NCBI GenBank assembly: GCA_937912125.1
Contig: CALDOK010000192.1
Coordinates: 1-64,000, forward strand
From: an uncultured Pseudomonadota bacterium
GTDB lineage: Bacteria > Myxococcota_A > UBA796 > JAFGLY01
Direction: 5' to 3'
DNA length: 64,000 bases
Shown: positions 42,339-51,131 of the stretch, piece by piece
Layout: each line of letters begins with the position of its first letter
Numbering within the stretch: position 1 is the stretch's first letter
Translations under genes and position numbers: made by a program
The notes under the pieces: generated by a model
Told to the model about the DNA's origin: nothing
The model's input: only the letters and a program-made list of their open reading frames with translations
Database searches by the model: none

Positions 42339-43463
42339 ATGGAGATGCTCGCCGACCTCTACTACTTCACAGGCTTCGGGCAGCTGGATCCGCGGCACCT
42401 GATCATGATCGCCGTGGGCCTGATCTTCATCGCCCTGGGCATCGTGAAGCACTACGAGCCGCTGCTGTTGGTGCCCATCGGCTTCGGCGTCCTGGTGGGA
42501 AACATCCCCTTCGCCCCCGAGATGACCCTGGGCATCTACCAGGACGGCTCGGTGCTCAATTACCTCTACTTCGGGGTCATCAAGGGCATCTACCCGCCGC
42601 TGATCTTCCTGGGCATCGGCGCCATGACCGACTTCAGCGCCCTGCTGTCCAACCCCAAGCTGGTGCTGCTGGGGGGCGCGGCCCAGGTGGGCATCTTCGT
42701 CACCTTGATTGGCGCGCTGTTCATCGGGTTCACGCCGGCCGAAGCCGGCGCCATCGGGATCATCGGTGGTGCGGACGGCCCCACGGCTATCTTCCTGTCG
42801 TCGCAGCTGGCCCTGCACCTGCTGGGTCCCATCGCCATCTCCGCCTACTCCTACATGGCGCTGGTGCCTGTGATCCAGCCGCCCATCATGAAGCTGCTCA
42901 CCACCCGCAAGGAGCGGCTGATCCGTATGAAGCCGCCCGGACAGGTGAGCAAGCGGGTCAAGATCGTCTTCCCCATCGTCACCTTCCTGGTCTGTGCCTT
43001 CATCGCGCCGGGCGCCATCGCGCTGCTGGGGATGCTCTGCTTCGGCAACCTGCTCAAGGAGTGCGGGGTCACCGATCGCCTGGCGGCCACGGCGCGCACC
43101 TCGTTCATCGACGCTGTCACGATCCTGCTGGGGCTCACGGTGGGGGCCAGCACCCAGGCCGACGTCTTCCTGACCTGGAAGTCGGTGGCCATCTTCGCGC
43201 TGGGCGCGGCCAGCTTCGCGGTGGCCACCGCCGGTGGGGTGATCTTCGCCAAGCTGATGAACCTGGTGCTGAAGGACAAGCTCAACCCCCTGGTGGGCGC
43301 CGCGGGGGTCTCTGCTGTGCCTGACTCTGCCCGGGTGGTCCAGATGGTGGGCATCGAGGAAGACCCGAGCAACCACCTGCTGATGCATGCCATGGGGCCC
43401 AATGTGGCAGGCGTGATCGGGTCGGCTGTGGCTGCGGGGGTGCTGTGGGGGGTCCTGACTTAG
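42339..43463 (+). CDS. mmdB: Na+-transporting decarboxylase beta subunit
   Basis: 374-residue polytopic membrane protein with nine to eleven helices. It has the family's hallmark GGADGPTAIFLSSQLA (about residues 143-158), the KGIYPPLIFLGIGAMTDF region, and SAVPDSARVVQ near the end. In OadB and MmdB these regions carry the Asp and Ser residues that bind Na+ and coordinate decarboxylation of carboxybiotin. Na+ export is therefore expected. The start at 42339 is 6 bases after the mmdC stop; Met 3 is an alternative. It ends the four-gene operon; a GC-rich imperfect hairpin at 43529-43554 lies downstream without a T-run. Confidence 0.93.
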   Translation: MEMLADLYYFTGFGQLDPRHLIMIAVGLIFIALGIVKHYEPLLLVPIGFGVLVGNIPFAPEMTLGIYQDGSVLNYLYFGVIKGIYPPLIFLGIGAMTDFSALLSNPKLVLLGGAAQVGIFVTLIGALFIGFTPAEAGAIGIIGGADGPTAIFLSSQLALHLLGPIAISAYSYMALVPVIQPPIMKLLTTRKERLIRMKPPGQVSKRVKIVFPIVTFLVCAFIAPGAIALLGMLCFGNLLKECGVTDRLAATARTSFIDAVTILLGLTVGASTQADVFLTWKSVAIFALGAASFAVATAGGVIFAKLMNLVLKDKLNPLVGAAGVSAVPDSARVVQMVGIEEDPSNHLLMHAMGPNVAGVIGSAVAAGVLWGVLT

Positions 43464-43622
43464 GGGTCGGGCTGGACCGAGGGATGCCTGCTTCGAAGAC
43501 GTCCTCGCTTCGGCTGGGCTGAGGTTGAGTCGGCGCGCCGGTGGCCGGGCCGACCCCGCGCCCAGCACGCTGCTGACTGCCGAGAGAGCTTGGTGGGCGC
43601 TCTAAGAAAGATCCAGGCAGCA

Positions 43623-43647
43623 GGAATGGATAGGTGAGGGGTTCGTA
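43623..43647 (+). promoter_or_regulatory. Possible ECF-type promoter before the sigma-factor gene
   Basis: GGAAT (43623-43627) and CGTA (43644-43647) are separated by 16 bases and lie just upstream of the sigma factor ATG. This resembles the GGAAC-N16/17-CGTC/A consensus of ECF-dependent promoters and would allow autoregulation. The related string TCGTACCCGTC also occurs at 45010-45020 before the downstream lipoprotein gene, without a GGAA box. Confidence 0.35.
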
Positions 43648-43659
43648 CCGTCGGGCATC

Positions 43660-44154
43660 ATGTCAGCCACATTCACCGAGCTCCTCGCGTCCTCCTACCC
43701 CCGGGTTCATCGCTGCACCCTCGGGATGCTGGGCGATGAGCAGGAGGCTCGTGAGGTCGCGCAGGAAGCGCTGCTCAAGGCTTGGAGGGCGCGGGAGAGC
43801 TACGATCCCGGCCGGCCCTTCTACCCGTGGCTGATCACCATCGTGCGCAACCTGTGCCGGGACACGCGCGCGCGTCGTCCCCGCCGTCCCTTCGTCGGTG
43901 TGGACACCGAGCGGGTGGCCTCGAGCACGCCGAGTCCGCTGGCTGTGGTCAACAGCCACGAAGCGCAGGCGCGGGTCCGGGTTGCCATGGACCAGCTGCA
44001 CCCAGATCACCGCGAGATCCTGGTCATGCGGCACTTCGAGGACCTCAGCTACGCCGAGATCGGCGAGCTCCTCGGGGTGCCTCAGGGCACGGTCATGTCG
44101 CGGCTGTTCCGCGCCCGCAAGGCGCTGGTGCGCATCCTCGAGGAGGCCCCATGA
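43660..44154 (+). CDS. RNA polymerase ECF-type sigma factor
   Basis: 164 residues with sigma-2 (about 10-65: LGDEQEAREVAQEALLKAWRARESYDPGRPFYPWLITIVRNLCRD) and sigma-4 (about 105-160: LHPDHREILVMRHFEDLSYAEIGELLGVPQGTVMSRLFRARKAL) regions. It has no extra C-terminal domain. The stop overlaps the start of the following membrane-protein gene (ATGA), as is typical of a sigma/anti-sigma pair. The inducing signal is unknown. A possible self-recognised promoter is described at 43623-43647. Confidence 0.93.
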   Translation: MSATFTELLASSYPRVHRCTLGMLGDEQEAREVAQEALLKAWRARESYDPGRPFYPWLITIVRNLCRDTRARRPRRPFVGVDTERVASSTPSPLAVVNSHEAQARVRVAMDQLHPDHREILVMRHFEDLSYAEIGELLGVPQGTVMSRLFRARKALVRILEEAP

Positions 44155-44585
44155 AGCAGGAACGCTACGAGACCCTGACGGTGATGGTGGTGGACGGAAC
44201 GGCCTCACCCGCCGAGCGTGAAGAGCTCATGGCCTGGGTCGTGGACAAGCCTGAGCTGCGCAGAGAGCTCGAGAGCCACCAAGCCGTCAAGGCGGTCACC
44301 GACGGCTGGGTGGACCGGCTGATGGTGGACCTCGCCGAAGACAAGGTTCAGCAGAGCGGGGCTCACAAGCTGGGCGTGGGCTTGGGCCTGGGGGTGCTAC
44401 TCACCAGCCTGCTGGCGCTGCTGGGCTGGGGCCTGGGCCAGCTGTTCCTCGACCCCGAGGTGCCCATCATCGTGCAGCTGAGCGTGGCGGGCGCCACCCT
44501 CGGCTTCCTCGTGCTCCTGGGTGTCGTCATCCGGGGCCGTCTGAATACCCACAAGTCCGACAAGTACAAGGATGTGATCCGATGA
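44151..44585 (+). CDS. Putative anti-sigma membrane protein
   Basis: 144 residues. The N-terminal 65 residues are acidic-helical (ERYETLTVMVVDGTASPAEREELMAWVVDKPELRRELESHQAVKAVTDGW) and resemble an anti-sigma binding domain, though no zinc HxxxCxxC motif is present. Two membrane helices follow (about 75-95 and 105-125: LGVGLGLGVLLTSLLALLGWGLGQLF and IIVQLSVAGATLGFLVLLGVVI). It is co-translated with the sigma factor and with the YbjQ-like gene after it. The role as an anti-sigma factor is inferred from operon and topology. Confidence 0.7.
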   Translation: MKQERYETLTVMVVDGTASPAEREELMAWVVDKPELRRELESHQAVKAVTDGWVDRLMVDLAEDKVQQSGAHKLGVGLGLGVLLTSLLALLGWGLGQLFLDPEVPIIVQLSVAGATLGFLVLLGVVIRGRLNTHKSDKYKDVIR

Positions 44586-44965
44586 CCGCTGACCAAACCG
44601 CGACCGAAGCTGCTGCAGACCTGGCCCATCGCCCTGCAGGGGACATGCTCCTGGTCACCACCGATGAGATCGCGGGCAAGCGCATCGTGAAGGTGGTGGG
44701 CCTGGTGCGAGGCAACACGATCCGCGCGCGTCACGTCGGGAACGACATCCTGGCTGGCCTCAAGACCCTGGTGGGCGGTGAGATCACTGAGTACACCAAG
44801 ATGATGGCCGAGGCCCGGGAGCAGGCGCTGGACCGCGTGCGCGCGGAGGCTCTCGAGCGGGGCGCCAATGCGGTGGTCGGGCTGCGGGTCACCACGGCCA
44901 TGGTGATGACTGGAGCCGCCGAGATCCTGGTGTACGGCACCGGCGTGGTGGTCGAGGACGCGTAG
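44582..44965 (+). CDS. YbjQ/UPF0145-like protein
   Basis: 127 residues of the YbjQ (heavy-metal-binding-like) family. It shows the conserved pattern MLLVTTDEIAGKRIVKVVGLVRGNTIRARHVGNDILAGLKTLVGGEITEYTKMMAEAREQALDRV followed by GANAVVGLRVTTAMVM. Family members form pentameric beta-rings; the function is not established. The gene overlaps the membrane-protein gene (ATGA) and completes a three-gene operon with the sigma factor. An N-terminal extension of about 20 residues precedes the conserved core. Confidence 0.9.
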   Translation: MTADQTATEAAADLAHRPAGDMLLVTTDEIAGKRIVKVVGLVRGNTIRARHVGNDILAGLKTLVGGEITEYTKMMAEAREQALDRVRAEALERGANAVVGLRVTTAMVMTGAAEILVYGTGVVVEDA

Positions 44966-45038
44966 ACCTTAGGCGTCCCCGTGGGCGCGCTTCGGCGGTT
45001 AGGGGTGGCTCGTACCCGTCCAACGCCCGGAGTGCGAC

Positions 45039-45620
<582 letters not shown>

Positions 45621-45647
45621 ACTCCACCCTCTGTATGCGGAGGCTCC

Positions 45648-46634
45648 ATGTCGCGAGCGCGGCCGTTTCGCTTCGACCGTCGGGAGGGTGTGTTCCACCT
45701 GCTCGACCAGCGCCTGCTGCCCATGCAGGAGCGCTGGATTCAGGCACGCAGCGCCGCGGACGCGGCGGACGCCATCCGCACCATGGTGGTCCGAGGCGCG
45801 CCCGCCATCGGGGTCACCGCAGCCTACGGCATGGTGCTGGCGCAGCTGTCGGGCGAGGATCTTCCGGCTGCGGATCACGGGCTGCGCGGGAGCCGGCCCA
45901 CAGCGGTCAACCTCTCCCACGCGCTGGATGCCATGCGGCCCCACTGGGGTGACGAGCGGGCCATGCTGCGGGCCGCCGAAGAGGTCTGGACCGAAGTGGA
46001 GCTCACCGAGCGGGCCATCGGCCTACACGGTGCTGCGGTGCTGAGGGGGCAGGTGCTCACCCACTGCAACACCGGCCCCCTGGCCACGGGGGGCTATGGC
46101 ACAGCCCTCGGGGCCATCGTCGAGGCGTTCCGCCAGGGTCGGGTGCGCCATGTCTGGGTCGACGAGACCCGTCCCTACATGCAGGGCACCCGCCTCACCA
46201 CCTGGGAGCTGTCGCGCTTCGGTGTCCCCTTCACGTTGATCACCGACAGCACCGCGGCCTGGATGATGTCGCAGGGGCAGGTGGACGCGGTGATCCTCGG
46301 CGCCGATCGCATGGCCATGAACGGCGACTTCGCCAACAAGATCGGGAGCTATGGCCTGGCCGTGCTGGCTCGTTACCACGGCATCTCCTTCTACACGGCG
46401 CTGCCCACCAGCACGGTCGACCCCCAGCTGCGGACCGGGGCCGACATCCCCATCGAGCAGCGCGACGGTGATGAGCTTCGGTGCGTGGGCCCCCATCGCT
46501 TGGCCAGCGCTGACGTTCCTGTGGCCAACCCAGCCTTCGACGTGACGCCCCACCACCTGATCACAGGGGTAGTGACCGAGCGAGGGGTGCTCTACCCTCC
46601 CTTTGACGAGGCGCTGCGGGGAGCCCTGGACTGA
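45648..46634 (+). CDS. mtnA: Methylthioribose-1-phosphate isomerase
   Basis: 328 residues of the MtnA/eIF2B-like family. Diagnostic motifs: TMVVRGAPAIGVTAAYG (about 47-63), THCNTGPLATGGYGTALG (about 144-161, carrying the catalytic Cys), VDETRPYMQGTRLTTWEL (about 175-192), and GADRMAMNGDFANKIGSY (about 221-238, with the catalytic Asp). It interconverts 5-methylthioribose-1-phosphate and its ribulose isomer in methionine salvage. No other salvage gene is nearby, so the pathway is elsewhere or partial. The stop overlaps the start of the sulfatase-fold gene (TGATG). ATG at 45648 fits the family start. Confidence 0.93.
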   Translation: MSRARPFRFDRREGVFHLLDQRLLPMQERWIQARSAADAADAIRTMVVRGAPAIGVTAAYGMVLAQLSGEDLPAADHGLRGSRPTAVNLSHALDAMRPHWGDERAMLRAAEEVWTEVELTERAIGLHGAAVLRGQVLTHCNTGPLATGGYGTALGAIVEAFRQGRVRHVWVDETRPYMQGTRLTTWELSRFGVPFTLITDSTAAWMMSQGQVDAVILGADRMAMNGDFANKIGSYGLAVLARYHGISFYTALPTSTVDPQLRTGADIPIEQRDGDELRCVGPHRLASADVPVANPAFDVTPHHLITGVVTERGVLYPPFDEALRGALD

Positions 46635-48220
46635 TGCGCGGCGGCCGTGCCTTGCGCTGGCTGGCGCGTGCGCTGGCCCTGGCGGCGATCGCCGCCGCCT
46701 GCTTTGGGCTGACCTATGGGGTGATGCACCGGCCTTGGGAGCGCATGGTGCCGTACCGCGAGGACCCCGCGGCGCTGGCTTCGGATCGAGATCTGGTGCT
46801 CGCGGCCGTGGACGAGCTCCCCGCGGGCACCGGGCTGGGCCCCGACATCGTCATGGTCGTCCTGGACACGCTGCGCGCCGATCACCTGGAGCTGTACGGC
46901 TACCCGCACAGCACCATGCCCAGGCTGACCAGCTGGGCAGCGCGCGGCCGCGTACACGACGCGTTCACCTCGACCTCCTCGTGGACGCTCCCCGCACACG
47001 CGTCCCTGTTCACGGGCCAGTACCCCAGCACCCACCGGGCCCACGGTCGAACCCTCGAGGCCGATCATCTCAGGCGCCTGATCACCGGGCGGAGCGGCAT
47101 GCGGGTCCTCGAGAGGCCCCTCGGCGAGCGCTCGGTCACGGTGGCGGAGCGGCTGTGGGAGCAGGGCTACACCACCATCGGCATCGCCGCCAATCGGGCA
47201 TTTCTGTCTAGCGTCTGGGGGCTCGACCAGGGCTTCGACGTCTGGGTCTGTGAGCAGGTTCAGGGAGGGGCGACCTACCTGCCCTACACCCGTGCCGACC
47301 GCATCACGGCCATGAGCCTCGAGGCGGTGGATGCCACCCTGCCGGATCTGGTCTTTCCCGAGCAGCCCGGGCGCGCGCCAGTGTTCCTGTTCGTGAACTA
47401 TATGGAGCCCCACGGGCCCTATGTGCCCCGCGAGGGCTATGTCCGCGACCCCTCGGCGCTGCGGTGGATGTACCGCTCGGGGAGTGCTCGGGACCGGCTG
47501 GCCGTGCAGGTGCTGTCCGAGAAGAAGGCGCTGCCACTGGACGTCAAGGCAGCCTGGCAGGAGGCCTACGATGCCGAGCTAAGATTCCTGGACGAGCAGC
47601 TGGCCCTGCTGCTGGTGGGCCTCGAAGAACGCGGCATCGGACCCGACGCCCACATCATCATCGCCTCGGACCATGGGGAGTACTTCGGGGAGCACCAGCT
47701 CCTGGCACACTCCAAGGACCTCTACCAGCAGGCCCTCAGGGTGCCCTTGATCGTCCGGGGCCCTGGAGTGGAGCCCGGCCGTGACCCACGACCGCTGCAG
47801 ATCCAGGACCTCGCCGCAGAGATGATCGCTGTGGCGGGGGCCGAGCCCCTGGAGCGGGCCGAGCCCAGCGGTGAGCTCCAGGTGGCCGAGCTGTACGGCA
47901 GCCGCGGCCGGGACCTGCGCAACGGGCGCTACGGCAGGCGGTTCAACCGTGTGCGGCGCGCCTTCTTGCAGGGCGACCGCAAGGTGATCCTGGGGAGTGA
48001 CGGGAGCTTCGAGGCCTACGATCTGTCGCTGGATCCGAGCGAGATGGAGGATCGCAGCGACGAGCCCTGGGCGCTCGAGCTGGCCGCCCAGGCCCAGGCC
48101 TGGATGGCCGCGCGGGGCATCGACGATCAGGTGCCCCAGCCGGATCAGGAGGACGACGAGGAGGCCGAGGTGGATGACGCCAACCTCGAGGCGCTGCGCG
48201 CGCTGGGCTATGTGGACTGA
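46634..48220 (+). CDS. Membrane-anchored sulfatase/phosphatase-fold protein
   Basis: 528 residues. One membrane anchor lies at about 8-28 (WLARALALAAIAAACFGLTYG). The sulfatase-type domain shows MVVLDTLRADHLELYGYP (metal-ligand Asp, about 76), STSSWTLPAHASLFTG (nucleophile segment, about 116) and IASDHGEYFGEHQLL (metal ligands, about 344). As in the protein at 28364-30877, Thr replaces the Cys/Ser that would become formylglycine (TLPAH). It would act in the periplasm on a phosphate or sulfate ester of unknown identity. It is coupled to mtnA by overlap, but a shared pathway is not obvious. The GT87-like gene follows 1 base later. Confidence 0.82.
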   Translation: MRGGRALRWLARALALAAIAAACFGLTYGVMHRPWERMVPYREDPAALASDRDLVLAAVDELPAGTGLGPDIVMVVLDTLRADHLELYGYPHSTMPRLTSWAARGRVHDAFTSTSSWTLPAHASLFTGQYPSTHRAHGRTLEADHLRRLITGRSGMRVLERPLGERSVTVAERLWEQGYTTIGIAANRAFLSSVWGLDQGFDVWVCEQVQGGATYLPYTRADRITAMSLEAVDATLPDLVFPEQPGRAPVFLFVNYMEPHGPYVPREGYVRDPSALRWMYRSGSARDRLAVQVLSEKKALPLDVKAAWQEAYDAELRFLDEQLALLLVGLEERGIGPDAHIIIASDHGEYFGEHQLLAHSKDLYQQALRVPLIVRGPGVEPGRDPRPLQIQDLAAEMIAVAGAEPLERAEPSGELQVAELYGSRGRDLRNGRYGRRFNRVRRAFLQGDRKVILGSDGSFEAYDLSLDPSEMEDRSDEPWALELAAQAQAWMAARGIDDQVPQPDQEDDEEAEVDDANLEALRALGYVD

Positions 48221-48221
48221 C

Positions 48222-49475
48222 ATGGAGTACCCAGCCGGCGCAAAGGAGACCTCGAGCCCCTCCTCGCAACCCCGCGGGTGGAGCTGGCCGCAGCTCCTGG
48301 CCCTGGCGGCGGCCCTGGCGGTCGCGGCGGTCACCGTGGTGATGAACCCGCAGTTCCAGCATCGACCTGCATCCGGGCCTGTGGACATGATGCCGCTGCT
48401 GTTGGGGGCCAAGGCCATCATGGCCGGCCTGGACCCCAACGATCCAGTGGTGCTCGAGGGGCTGTACCGTGAGAGCACCGACATCACCGTGAGGGTCCAC
48501 GGCTTCCACAACTACTACCCGCCCACGGCGTCGCTGCTGATGACGCCCTTGAGCTTGCTGCCCTACAAGCTGCTGGTGGACCTGTTCTACTGGGGGGGGA
48601 TGTTGGCCTTGGTGGGCGCCGCATGGTTCCTGGCCCGCGCGGGCTCCTCGCGGGGGGCGCTGGCGGGCGTGGCCGGCGCCCTGGTGGTCGGGTCGGTGTT
48701 CCTGCAGCTGCGGCTCGCCAGGGTGGCGCTGCCCATGGGGCAGGTCAGCCCCTTCGTGGTGCTCGCGGCCGCCATCGCCCTGTGGGGCTTGGCGCGGGGC
48801 CGTGGCCGCTGGGGGCTGGCCGCTTTCGCCCTGGGCGGCGCCGTGAAGTATTTCCCGCTGCTGCTGCTGCCTGCGGCTCTGGCAGGGCGTCGCTGGCGCT
48901 GGCTGGGGGCAGCCGTGGCCCTGGCGGCTACGCTGGTGGTGTTCATGTGGGTGTGGCGAGACGGCACCGGGGGTCTGATGCCCAAGTGGATCTTCGGGGC
49001 CACTCGGTTCGTCTTGGATGAGCCGATGATGGCCTGGGCCCACAAAGGCCCGCCGTGGCTCATGTGGCTGTGGAGGGGCCGGGTGCCCGGCCTGGGATCC
49101 CTCACGCTGGCGCTGGTGGGTGTGGCCGCATGGCGCCGGGCTGGGACGACGCTGACCACCGCCTGCGGCGGCCTGATGCTGGCCTGGGGTGGGGCCTGCA
49201 TGGCAGGTGGGCACCACTACCACGAGTCCATCATGATCCTGCCGGCGCTGGGCTTCGTCTTGACCTGGCCCGCCGTGCGGGGCCCCCGGCTGCTGCAGTG
49301 GCTCAGCGCGGCCACGATGCTGGCTGCCCTGTTCGTGTTCAACGCCTACTCTCGCCACGTCCCGGTCAACCCGCCCCACTGGCTGCCCCTGTCCTACATC
49401 ACCTGGCTGCTCTGCGCTGTCCGCTGGGTGTGGGCCTACCGCTGGGAGCGCATCCAGGCGGGTCGGTCCAGCTGA
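48222..49475 (+). CDS. GT87-like polytopic membrane protein (DUF2029 family)
   Basis: 417 residues with about ten membrane segments. Features shared with the GT87/DUF2029 polyprenyl-phosphate mannosyl- or arabinosyltransferases are an early acidic site after the first helix (GPVDMMPLL, then GLDPNDP), HNYYPPTASLLMTPLSLLPY, the MGQVSPFVVLAAAIAL segment and GGAVKYFPLLLLPAALAGRRW. It would transfer sugars from a lipid donor outside the membrane. ATG at 48222 begins 1 base after the sulfatase stop, so the two genes are co-translated. Its last 40 bases overlap the end of the convergent SGNH-like gene. Confidence 0.78.
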   Translation: MEYPAGAKETSSPSSQPRGWSWPQLLALAAALAVAAVTVVMNPQFQHRPASGPVDMMPLLLGAKAIMAGLDPNDPVVLEGLYRESTDITVRVHGFHNYYPPTASLLMTPLSLLPYKLLVDLFYWGGMLALVGAAWFLARAGSSRGALAGVAGALVVGSVFLQLRLARVALPMGQVSPFVVLAAAIALWGLARGRGRWGLAAFALGGAVKYFPLLLLPAALAGRRWRWLGAAVALAATLVVFMWVWRDGTGGLMPKWIFGATRFVLDEPMMAWAHKGPPWLMWLWRGRVPGLGSLTLALVGVAAWRRAGTTLTTACGGLMLAWGGACMAGGHHYHESIMILPALGFVLTWPAVRGPRLLQWLSAATMLAALFVFNAYSRHVPVNPPHWLPLSYITWLLCAVRWVWAYRWERIQAGRSS

Positions 49476-51082
49476 GCCCGGCGCAGCAGGGGCAGCAGCG
49501 CCACCAGGACCAGCCACCAGGGCGGGCGCCCACCCGCCGTGCTCGCGCAGTCGCAGCCACCATCGGGATCGGGGCTTGGCCCGGTGTCTTCGCTGGTGCT
49601 CGGGCCGGTGTCGGCGTCCCAGACCAGAGAGAGCAGCTGATCGCCGTCGTCGGAGCTCAGCTCGAGGCCCGAGGCGCCCGGGGGCAGGCTGCTGCTGAGG
49701 AGGCCGAGATCGATGCTGGGGCTGCGGATCAGGGGGACTGGCTCGGCGGCGTCCCGGAGGGCTTCGCTGACCTGCACCTCGAGCGAACCGGCGAGGGAGA
49801 CGGTCCCATGGACCGTGACGGGGGCGGAGTCGGCCTGCTGCGCCGAGATCTGCAGCGTAGCCTCGGAGCCCAGGCTGTAGTCGCTCTGGAGGTCCAGCGT
49901 GTCCGAGACCATCAGGGTGCCAGCCAGGTGCGTCAGGCTGCCCAGATCTCCCGAGCCGATGTCGAGCGAGCCACCCTGCAAGACCACCTCACAGCCGTCG
50001 GTGCAGCTGGCCATGCGGGTGACACTGAGGGCGCCGCCGTCGAGCAACCACAGGCGTCCAGCGCCGGCTTGGGACTCCTGATGCGTCGCACCCACCAGCA
50101 CCAGATCGAGCTCTCCGGCGTCGTGAGTCACGCTCACCGCAGGCCGGGTGATGGTGTCGGAGATGATGACCCAGCTGTCGAGGTCGTCGAGCTCTACCTC
50201 CACGTCCTCGGGGCTCTGCCAGTCCTCCCAGGCGAAGGCCCAGCGGTAGGGGATCTGGCCGAAAGGTTCGTCCAGGACGGTACGATCGGCGGCGTCGCGC
50301 AGGGTGGCGGCCAGGGCCTCGTCCACGCCCGGGGGGGGCTGGACCTGGGCCACGCTGCGTCCTGTGAGGGCGGCGGCCGCGCTGATGGCGGCCAGGTAGG
50401 AGCCAGCCAGGGAGGGATGGCTGCCGTCGGAGGAGTACAGCGCCGTGAAGTCCGTCTCGCCCGAGCTCGGGTCCAGGCCCGCCTCCTCCAGGTCCTGGTG
50501 GATGGTGCGCCAGGCGTGTCCCGCGGGGATGACCCATGGCTGGCTTCCGTCGGCGGCGCAGGCCAGAGCATAGGCAAGGTAGCCCTCGGTGAGGCGCTCC
50601 TGCATGGTGAGGAAGTCGGGATAACGGTCGGGGTTGCCGCTGTCGCCGTCGCGGCGACCCCAGGTGAGCAGGAAGACGGTCTCGGCGCCGCCATCCTGGA
50701 TGATGTCGTCGAGGATCAGGGCGCCATCCCGGCTGGCCTGCCACTGGCTGTTGCTCTGGGGAAAGCCCGGCACTTGGCTCTGGTCCTGCAGCACCACCCA
50801 GTCCCAGGAGCCGGCCTCGGCGCCGGTGACCAGGGCCTCGCGCCAGGGGGTGGCGCCGTTGGTGCCGTCGGCCTGGGCGGCGTGTTGGTCCAGGGTGGCG
50901 CCCCCCTGGGTGAGGGGATGGCCTTTGACCTGGGACCAGCCGGGCACGGTGCCCTCGAGGGCTTGGGCCACCAGCTCGTGCAGGCTGTTCTGCGCGGTGT
51001 AGGAGTTGCCCACCATGATCAGTCGGGCATCCTCGGCCACGGAGGAGGGCAGGGTGGCCAGCAGCAGCATGGAGGTCAACAT
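49436..51082 (-). CDS. Secreted SGNH-hydrolase-like protein with MYXO-CTERM-like tail
   Basis: 548 residues with a signal peptide (MLTSMLLLATLPSSVA, cleavage near 16). The N-terminal domain starts IMVGNSYTAQNSLHELV, like the GDS-type block I of SGNH hydrolases with Ser 26 in the nucleophile position; VVLQDQSQVPG and SSDGSHPSLAGSYLAA (Asp and His of block V) fit the family. A beta-rich stalk of GSLDIGSGDLGSL type and an acidic Thr/Ser linker (DTGPSTSEDTGPSPDPDG) follow. The end is Cys-x-Cys, a hydrophobic helix (PWWLVLVALLPLL) and Arg-Arg, which is MYXO-CTERM-like and implies sorting and anchoring at the cell surface. The enzyme would act as an esterase outside the cell. Confidence 0.8.
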   Translation of the reverse strand: MLTSMLLLATLPSSVAEDARLIMVGNSYTAQNSLHELVAQALEGTVPGWSQVKGHPLTQGGATLDQHAAQADGTNGATPWREALVTGAEAGSWDWVVLQDQSQVPGFPQSNSQWQASRDGALILDDIIQDGGAETVFLLTWGRRDGDSGNPDRYPDFLTMQERLTEGYLAYALACAADGSQPWVIPAGHAWRTIHQDLEEAGLDPSSGETDFTALYSSDGSHPSLAGSYLAAISAAAALTGRSVAQVQPPPGVDEALAATLRDAADRTVLDEPFGQIPYRWAFAWEDWQSPEDVEVELDDLDSWVIISDTITRPAVSVTHDAGELDLVLVGATHQESQAGAGRLWLLDGGALSVTRMASCTDGCEVVLQGGSLDIGSGDLGSLTHLAGTLMVSDTLDLQSDYSLGSEATLQISAQQADSAPVTVHGTVSLAGSLEVQVSEALRDAAEPVPLIRSPSIDLGLLSSSLPPGASGLELSSDDGDQLLSLVWDADTGPSTSEDTGPSPDPDGGCDCASTAGGRPPWWLVLVALLPLLRRAQLDRPAWMRSQR

Positions 51083-51131
51083 GGTGGGCTCCTTGGACGA
51101 CCGAGGTGGGCGCCCCACTCGGTGATCCCTC

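Noticed and set aside
43529..43554. GC-rich imperfect hairpin after mmdB as terminator
   Set aside because: Not followed by a T-run and has internal mismatches; too weak to list as a terminator.
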